Below, piece after piece: positions 59,522-64,000 of a stretch of 64,000 nt of DNA (position 1 is the stretch's first letter; every line of letters begins with the position of its first letter). The translations under genes were made by a program, and so were the position numbers. Origin of the DNA: Phycisphaerales bacterium (GTDB taxonomy: Bacteria > Planctomycetota > Phycisphaerae > Phycisphaerales > UBA1924); contig JANQNW010000003.1 of assembly GCA_028279375.1 (NCBI GenBank), positions 243,256 through 307,255 on the forward strand, in the 5' to 3' direction. The notes beneath the pieces were generated by a model that saw nothing but the letters and a program-made list of their open reading frames with translations, did not search any database and had not been told where the DNA came from.

Positions 59522-61678
59522 ATGAAGACAACCAAAGTTGAAATGACGGTCGGGGACCGGAAGCTCACGCTCGAGACCGGTCGCGTCGCCAAGCTCTGTA
59601 ATGCGTGCGTTATCGCGTCGTACGGCGGCAGCACGATCATGGCGACCGTCGTCCGCGCCGATCCCAGACCGGGCATCGACTTTTTCCCGATGCAGGTCGA
59701 CTACCGCGAGCGTATGGCCGCCGCTGGCAAGTTCCCCGGCGGCTTCCGCAAGCGCGAAGGCGCCCCGAACGAAAAGGAAATCCTCACGATGCGGATGATC
59801 GATCGCCCGATCCGTCCGCTCTTCCCCGACGGCTTCGTCGATGAGATCCAGATCCAGTGCTGGGTCATGAGCCACGATGGCGAGAATGACACCGATGTGC
59901 TCGCGGGCGTCGCGGCCGCCGCGGCCCTCCAGATCTCAGACGCTCCCTTTGAGGGCCCGCTGACGACGGTGCGCGTTGGTCGAATCCACACCGATGACGG
60001 CCCGCAGTTCGTCATCAATCCCACCACGACGCAACTCGAGTACTCCGATCTCGACCTCGTGCTCTCTGGGCATGATGACGGCGTCAACATGATCGAAGTC
60101 GGCGCCGCCGAGATCTCCGAGGCCGACATGGTCGCGGCGATCGAGTTCGGCTACGAGCACATCAAGGACATCCTGAAGCTCGTGCGCGAGCTTCAGGAGA
60201 AGGCCGGCGTCGAGAAGCGCGCGGGCGAGCTGATGCTTCCACCCGCCGAGGTCTTCGACAAGGTCAAGTCGCTCGTCGAGAAGGACCTCACTGAAGCGCG
60301 CAAGGTCAAGGGCAAGATGGATCGCGACGAGAAGGTCAGCGCGATTCGTGATTCGATGCTGGACGAGCACTTTGTCGAGAAGTCCGACGGCAACGTCGAG
60401 GAGTGGGAGACCAGCAGGAAGAATCGACAGTGGGCGAAGGAGTCATTCCGGACGCTCGAGAAGAAGATCACGCGCCGGCTCATCGTCGAAGAGAAGACGC
60501 GCGCTGACGGCCGCGGATATACCGAGCTTCGCCCGATCGAAGGCGAGGTCGGCATGTTCGAGCGGACGCATGGCTCGGCGTTTTTCCAGCGCGGCGAGAC
60601 GCAATCTCTGGTCTCAGCGACGCTCGGCAGCGGCAAGGCCGAGCAGATCGTCGATGGACTGCTCCCCGAGTACTCGAAGAAGTTCATGCTGCACTACAAC
60701 TTCCCGCCCTTCTGTACGGGCGAAGCGCGACGCATCATGGGCCCCGGCCGACGTGAAATCGGTCATGGCGCTCTCGCGGAGCGCTCGCTCCAGGGCGTCC
60801 TTCCGAGCCCGGAGGACTTCCCCTACACCGTCCGTCTGATCAGCGACATCACCGAGTCCAACGGTTCGTCCTCGATGGCCTCCGTCTGCGGCGGCTGCCT
60901 CGCGCTCATGGACGCCGGCGTCCCGATCCGCAACACGTGCGCCGGCATCTCCGTCGGACGATTCTCGGATGAGAATGGCGGCAATGTCGTGCACGTCACG
61001 GACATCATCGGCGAGGAGGACTTCTTCGGCGATATGGACTTCAAGGTCTCCGGCACACGCGATGGCATCACGGGCATTCAACTCGATCTGAAAGCGCGCG
61101 GACTCATGCCGGACGAGATCACGGAGATCTTCGAGCAGGCGCGCGTCGCCCGCATCGAGATCATCGAGATCATGGAGAGCACGATCGCGGCGCCGCGGGC
61201 GGAAATCAGCCGCCACGCACCGCGACTCGAGCGTCTGCAGATCGATCCGGAAAAGATCGGACGACTCATTGGCCCCGGCGGCAAGGTCATCCGCGCCATC
61301 CAGGAGAAGTGGGGCGTCGATGTCGATGTCGATGACGATGGCACCGTCACAGTCGCCGGCACCAACGCCGACGGCGTCGACGGCGCTCGCGGTGAGATCG
61401 AAGCGCTGGGCGCGGAGATCAAGGTCGGATCTGTCTACACAGGCAAGGTCGTTTCCGTGAAGGACTTCGGCGCCTTCGTCGAACTCGCGCCTGGTGTGGA
61501 CGGAATGTGCCACGTCTCCGAACTCGACACTGGCTACGTCAAGAACGTCACGGATGTGATCAACATCGGTGATGTCGTGACCGTGAAGGTGATCAATGTT
61601 GATCCGCAGGGCCGCATCAAGCTCAGCCGCAAGGCGGCGATGGCGGACTCGGAAGAGAAGGAGCCGGCGGGCGCCTGA
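59522..61678 (+). CDS. pnp: Polyribonucleotide nucleotidyltransferase (PNPase)
   Basis: A 718-residue exonuclease. The ATG at 59522 is chosen because homology begins there; an earlier start would add a non-conserved 22 residues. The two RNase PH domains carry Phe-Phe-Pro-Met-Gln-Val-Asp-Tyr-Arg-Glu-Arg near 60 and Gly-Glu-Ala-Arg-Arg-Ile-Met-Gly-Pro-Gly-Arg-Arg-Glu-Ile-Gly-His-Gly near 400, with Asp-Ile-Thr-Glu-Ser-Asn-Gly-Ser-Ser near 445. KH (about 575-630, Gly-Pro-Gly-Gly-Lys-Val-Ile-Arg) and S1 (about 640-710, Asp-Phe-Gly-Ala-Phe-Val) domains follow. PNPase degrades RNA by phosphorolysis. The 266-base gap after rpsO probably includes an RNase-III-type hairpin for autoregulation, but none was confirmed. 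Confidence 0.97.
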   Translation: MKTTKVEMTVGDRKLTLETGRVAKLCNACVIASYGGSTIMATVVRADPRPGIDFFPMQVDYRERMAAAGKFPGGFRKREGAPNEKEILTMRMIDRPIRPLFPDGFVDEIQIQCWVMSHDGENDTDVLAGVAAAAALQISDAPFEGPLTTVRVGRIHTDDGPQFVINPTTTQLEYSDLDLVLSGHDDGVNMIEVGAAEISEADMVAAIEFGYEHIKDILKLVRELQEKAGVEKRAGELMLPPAEVFDKVKSLVEKDLTEARKVKGKMDRDEKVSAIRDSMLDEHFVEKSDGNVEEWETSRKNRQWAKESFRTLEKKITRRLIVEEKTRADGRGYTELRPIEGEVGMFERTHGSAFFQRGETQSLVSATLGSGKAEQIVDGLLPEYSKKFMLHYNFPPFCTGEARRIMGPGRREIGHGALAERSLQGVLPSPEDFPYTVRLISDITESNGSSSMASVCGGCLALMDAGVPIRNTCAGISVGRFSDENGGNVVHVTDIIGEEDFFGDMDFKVSGTRDGITGIQLDLKARGLMPDEITEIFEQARVARIEIIEIMESTIAAPRAEISRHAPRLERLQIDPEKIGRLIGPGGKVIRAIQEKWGVDVDVDDDGTVTVAGTNADGVDGARGEIEALGAEIKVGSVYTGKVVSVKDFGAFVELAPGVDGMCHVSELDTGYVKNVTDVINIGDVVTVKVINVDPQGRIKLSRKAAMADSEEKEPAGA

Positions 61679-61720
61679 TCGCGATTGTGAATAACTCAGG
61701 GGGTGTGCCCCCCGTATTGG

Positions 61721-61749
61721 TTGACCGCGATCTTCTCGGGCGTTAATCT
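61721..61749 (+). promoter_or_regulatory. Strong sigma-70-type promoter upstream of the cold-shock gene
   Basis: TTGACC (61721-61726), a 17-base spacer and TAATCT (61744-61749), among the best promoter matches in the window. Transcription would begin near 61757, about 195 bases before the cold-shock ATG, the long leader typical of cold-shock mRNAs. Confidence 0.7.
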
Positions 61750-61950
61750 GGGTAGGCGCAGCGCGTGGGCTGACGCTCACTGTCGCATGCGTCGTTGAGG
61801 ACGACCTGCCTCGTCAAGGCGACGGCGGTTTGGTCGCGTTGATCTGTAACGCTCAACCTGCTCCCGGCATGCCCGTTGGGCGTTTCGGTCTGTCTGGTGA
61901 TTTCGCGTCTTCGCAGCTGGGGCGAGAGCGCGTCACGCTCGAGGTTGGCC

Positions 61951-62235
61951 ATGAGTGACGAGAATTCTGCAGAGCTCGTCGGCGTCGAGGGCGTTGTGAA
62001 GTGGTTCGATCCCCGCAAGGGTTTCGGATTCATCGTCGGGCCCGAGGGTCAGGACATCTTCGCCCACTTCACGCGGATCGAGGGTGACGGATTCAAAGTC
62101 CTCAAGGACGGCTCGAAGGTTGTCTATGACGCGGTCAAGGGCGACAAGGGCTGGCATGCCACGCGTGTCGTGCGCAGCGAGCTCGATGTGACCGTGCGTC
62201 GTCCGGGTGGGTATTCGCGATCACCCCGGAGATAG
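61951..62235 (+). CDS. Cold-shock domain protein
   Basis: A 94-residue protein. The ATG at 61951 has GAGG 6 bases upstream; longer frames are not coding. Residues about 10-75 are a cold-shock domain with Gly-Val-Val-Lys-Trp-Phe, Lys-Gly-Phe-Gly-Phe-Ile (RNP1) and Asp-Ile-Phe-Ala-His-Phe (RNP2, Phe instead of the usual Val-His-Phe) in order. The C-terminal 20 residues are basic (Arg-Arg-Pro-Gly-Gly-Tyr-Ser-Arg-Ser). It should bind single-stranded RNA and DNA. The sequence around the promoter and a 195-base leader suggest cold-dependent control. Confidence 0.92.
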   Translation: MSDENSAELVGVEGVVKWFDPRKGFGFIVGPEGQDIFAHFTRIEGDGFKVLKDGSKVVYDAVKGDKGWHATRVVRSELDVTVRRPGGYSRSPRR

Positions 62236-62323
62236 CCGGACGGTCTGGCCCCTTGCGGCGATTTCATCGCGCGCTTGATCGAAGCCGTCCCGCATTCACC
62301 CCTCAAAGTATCGTGTCCTCATC

Positions 62324-63163
62324 ATGAGGCTGGTGTTTCTCCTCATCGGTGTCGGAATCGGATTGCTTCTCGCCGCCGCGATTGTCGGGCTGGCGCTGAA
62401 GCGCTCGTATGCGCGTGCGCTCGAGGCTGAAAGACGCGCATTGGGCGCCGAGAGACTCGCCGAGATTGGGGCGCTCACCGGCGGTCTTGCCCATGAGATC
62501 AAGAATCCGCTCTCGACGATCGGTCTCAATGCGCAACTTGCCTCGGAGGCGGCGGCGGATCTCCCTGTCGACAGCGCCGAGAAGGATGCGCTCCTTCGGA
62601 GAATCGAGACACTCAGGCGGGAGATCGAGCGCCTTCGAGACATCCTGGATACGTTCCTCCGCTTCGCCGGGGAGATGCATCTCGATCTCTCGGCGACGGA
62701 CCTCAATGAAGTTGTCGAGGAACTCGCAGACTTCTATCTGCCGCAGGCTCAGCAGGCCGGAGTCCGCTTGCGAGTGGATCTCGCCCCGGGCCCGCTTCCT
62801 GCCATGGTGGATCGATCACAACTGAAGCAGGCCCTCCTGAATCTCATGATCAATGCGACGCAGGCGATGCAAGGGGGGGATCCAGGGGAGACTCAGACAC
62901 GTGAGTTGATCCTCCGCACAGAGGATGGAGGCTCAGCGATGACCAACGGTCCGTCCGCTCATGTGATCGACACCGGTCCCGGAATCGAGGAAGACCGCCT
63001 CCTGCGTATCTTCGATCCCTATTTCACGACGCGATCGGGGGGCACCGGACTCGGGCTTCCGATAACGCGCCGGATCGTTGAGGAGCACGGCGGCATGATC
63101 GAGGCGCATAGCGAGGTCGGACGAGGCACGGATTTCGCGATAACGCTGCCGCGCCCCTCGTGA
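62324..63163 (+). CDS. Sensor histidine kinase with one membrane helix
   Basis: A 279-residue kinase. One N-terminal helix (about 3-24) is the only membrane segment, and no sensor domain precedes the kinase core. The phospho-acceptor box Gly-Leu-Ala-His-Glu-Ile-Lys-Asn-Pro-Leu is near 60; the N box Ala-Leu-Leu-Asn-Leu-Met-Ile-Asn-Ala is near 170; and G1 Asp-Thr-Gly-Pro-Gly-Ile with G2 Gly-Gly-Thr-Gly-Leu-Gly-Leu follow near 215 and 245. No response regulator gene is adjacent, so it is an orphan. Its stop precedes the next gene by 30 bases. Confidence 0.92.
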   Translation: MRLVFLLIGVGIGLLLAAAIVGLALKRSYARALEAERRALGAERLAEIGALTGGLAHEIKNPLSTIGLNAQLASEAAADLPVDSAEKDALLRRIETLRREIERLRDILDTFLRFAGEMHLDLSATDLNEVVEELADFYLPQAQQAGVRLRVDLAPGPLPAMVDRSQLKQALLNLMINATQAMQGGDPGETQTRELILRTEDGGSAMTNGPSAHVIDTGPGIEEDRLLRIFDPYFTTRSGGTGLGLPITRRIVEEHGGMIEAHSEVGRGTDFAITLPRPS

Positions 63164-63193
63164 AGGAGGGACGTTCGGCCGATACGAAGCCGG

Positions 63194-63832
63194 ATGCTGC
63201 CCTCAGAAGCGAGATCCGGGTTACTGGACCGGGCCCTGGCGCCATTGGCGGGGCTCCTGGTCGGCGGCGGCGCCGGCGGCGCTATGCAGTTGTGGCTCGG
63301 AGCGACGCATCTGTCCGTGGCGACGTTCATCATGTGCTCGTACACAGCGGGCATTCTGGTGATCGCGCATCGCGCCGCGAAGTACGACCATGTGCATCGG
63401 AAGCTCCTGTCGCGACTTCCGATCAATCGCCCGCATCGGCGCATCTTCAGAATGTTGATTGATCCGCTCGCATGGTGGTCGCTGGCGTTTGGCTTGAGCT
63501 GTGTTGTCGGCGCGGCATGGTGGGGCGGCATTTCGGATCCGAGTCGGCTCGGGCTCGTGGCGCTCGCGTGGTTCATGGTCAACGTGCTGCTGAGCTACGA
63601 GTTGACACTGCTGCATCCGACGACGCGTTGCCGCAAGTGTGACTATCAGCTTGTATCCCTGCTTGACCCGACGGATCGGACGCAGATCGTCAAGTGTCCG
63701 GAGTGCGGGAGCCAATGGTCCAAAGCCGATTTGTGCCTCGTGCCGATGGGAGTCGTCGTGGAGCCGCGCATCAGCGGACAGACGGCGCACTCGAGCGCGG
63801 CGATGAAGCACGCTGAGAAGACGGCCGCCTAA
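63194..63832 (+). CDS. Membrane protein with C-terminal zinc ribbon
   Basis: A 212-residue protein. Four hydrophobic segments (about 14-30, 42-58, 95-112, 120-138) lie in the first 140 residues. A CxxC-CxxC zinc ribbon follows (Cys-Arg-Lys-Cys near 147 and Cys-Pro-Glu-Cys-Gly near 171). The family is not recognised. It lies 30 bases after the histidine kinase gene on the same strand and may belong to the same transcription unit. It converges on a tryptophan dioxygenase gene with a 4-base overlap. Confidence 0.7.
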   Translation: MLPSEARSGLLDRALAPLAGLLVGGGAGGAMQLWLGATHLSVATFIMCSYTAGILVIAHRAAKYDHVHRKLLSRLPINRPHRRIFRMLIDPLAWWSLAFGLSCVVGAAWWGGISDPSRLGLVALAWFMVNVLLSYELTLLHPTTRCRKCDYQLVSLLDPTDRTQIVKCPECGSQWSKADLCLVPMGVVVEPRISGQTAHSSAAMKHAEKTAA

Positions 63833-64000
63833 GAGTCGTTCGTCTGCTCCGGCTCACGGAGTTCGGTGCGCACGTCGAGGAGTTCCGGAAAGAAGACGTT
63901 GTCCAGCGCCTTCCTCAGGAAGTTCACTCCTGAACTGCCGCCGGTGCCTCGTTTGAAACCGATGATCCGCTCGACAGTCTTCAGATGACGGAAACGCCAG
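63829..64000 (-). CDS. kynA: Tryptophan 2,3-dioxygenase, C-terminal fragment (gene continues past window)
   Basis: The minus strand of the last 172 bases reads without a stop up to TAG at 63831-63829. The 57 visible residues include [13 protein letters not shown], then Gly-Thr-Gly-Gly-Ser-Ser-Gly-Val and [10 protein letters not shown]. This is the C-terminal signature of tryptophan 2,3-dioxygenase, including the Gly-Thr-Gly-Gly-x-Ser-Gly loop and the His that binds heme. The enzyme opens the indole ring of tryptophan to N-formylkynurenine. The rest of the gene lies beyond position 64000. Confidence 0.9.
   Translation of the reverse strand, partial: WRFRHLKTVERIIGFKRGTGGSSGVNFLRKALDNVFFPELLDVRTELREPEQTNDS

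Overview
The window is high-GC bacterial chromosomal DNA that reads as a planctomycete, most likely of class Phycisphaerae. Three things point there: two secreted proteins end in the short calcium-loop, dockerin-like module with flanking cysteines that is common in that class; the metalloprotease types are frequent there; and fliM, nusA-infB and the ABC genes are scattered or arranged in a way unlike Proteobacteria. Assignment to class is an inference from gene content. No rRNA, CRISPR array, prophage or insertion sequence was seen. There is one tRNA gene, tRNA-Gly(GCC).

Layout. 0-4 kb: end of an LptF/LptG-like permease gene, then a leftward three-gene glycolipid cluster (GT2, lipid-A N-terminal-domain protein, ArnT-like GT39). 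4-14 kb: secreted FG-GAP/VCBS protein, a bacterial relative of the tRNA-queuosine mannosyltransferase, two secreted zinc metalloproteases and an orphan terminator. 14-18 kb: ABC-2 exporter pair, a membrane protein and an FmdB-like zinc ribbon. 18-23.5 kb: an accessory-looking block with a flavoprotein ending in clustered cysteines, a FeoB-like transporter and a tight four-gene cluster of unknown function ending in a lipoprotein. 23.7-28.4 kb: leftward ABC module (lipoprotein, ATPase, FtsX-type permease, DUF3299 protein) resembling zinc-regulated Zrg systems. 28.6-31 kb: tRNA-Gly with its own promoter and terminator, dsbD, fliM. 32-42.9 kb: translation and transcription cluster nusA, infB, DUF503, rbfA, an Nth-like protein, a large TPR lipoprotein and a yebC-type gene. 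42.9-46.6 kb: glutathione peroxidase lipoprotein, a tandem QueD-like protein, a secreted unknown and queC. 47-54 kb: envelope lipoproteins, a XerC/D recombinase, a hydrolase, a zinc-ribbon membrane protein and an FKBP lipid- or periplasm-exposed protein. 54-64 kb: prfB with a programmed frameshift, a secreted STN/coiled-coil protein, an ECF sigma factor with a candidate anti-sigma factor, an aminotransferase, rpsO-pnp, a cold-shock protein, a histidine kinase, a zinc-ribbon membrane protein and the start-truncated end of a tryptophan 2,3-dioxygenase gene.

How the parts work together. Three separate loci (a QTMAN-like glycosyltransferase, a QueD-like protein, QueC) point to queuosine synthesis and perhaps mannosylation of Q-tRNA. 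The 32-43 kb and 59-62 kb blocks carry transcription, translation and RNA-decay functions. Much of the rest concerns the cell envelope: lipoproteins, glycolipid modification, secreted proteases and ABC exporters. The most unusual single signal is the prfB recoding site, which uses UAA rather than UGA, lacks the usual internal Shine-Dalgarno stimulator and sits on what looks like a leaderless transcript. The best candidates for undescribed systems are the 18.2-23.5 kb block and the hybrid DUF3299 ABC module beside it.
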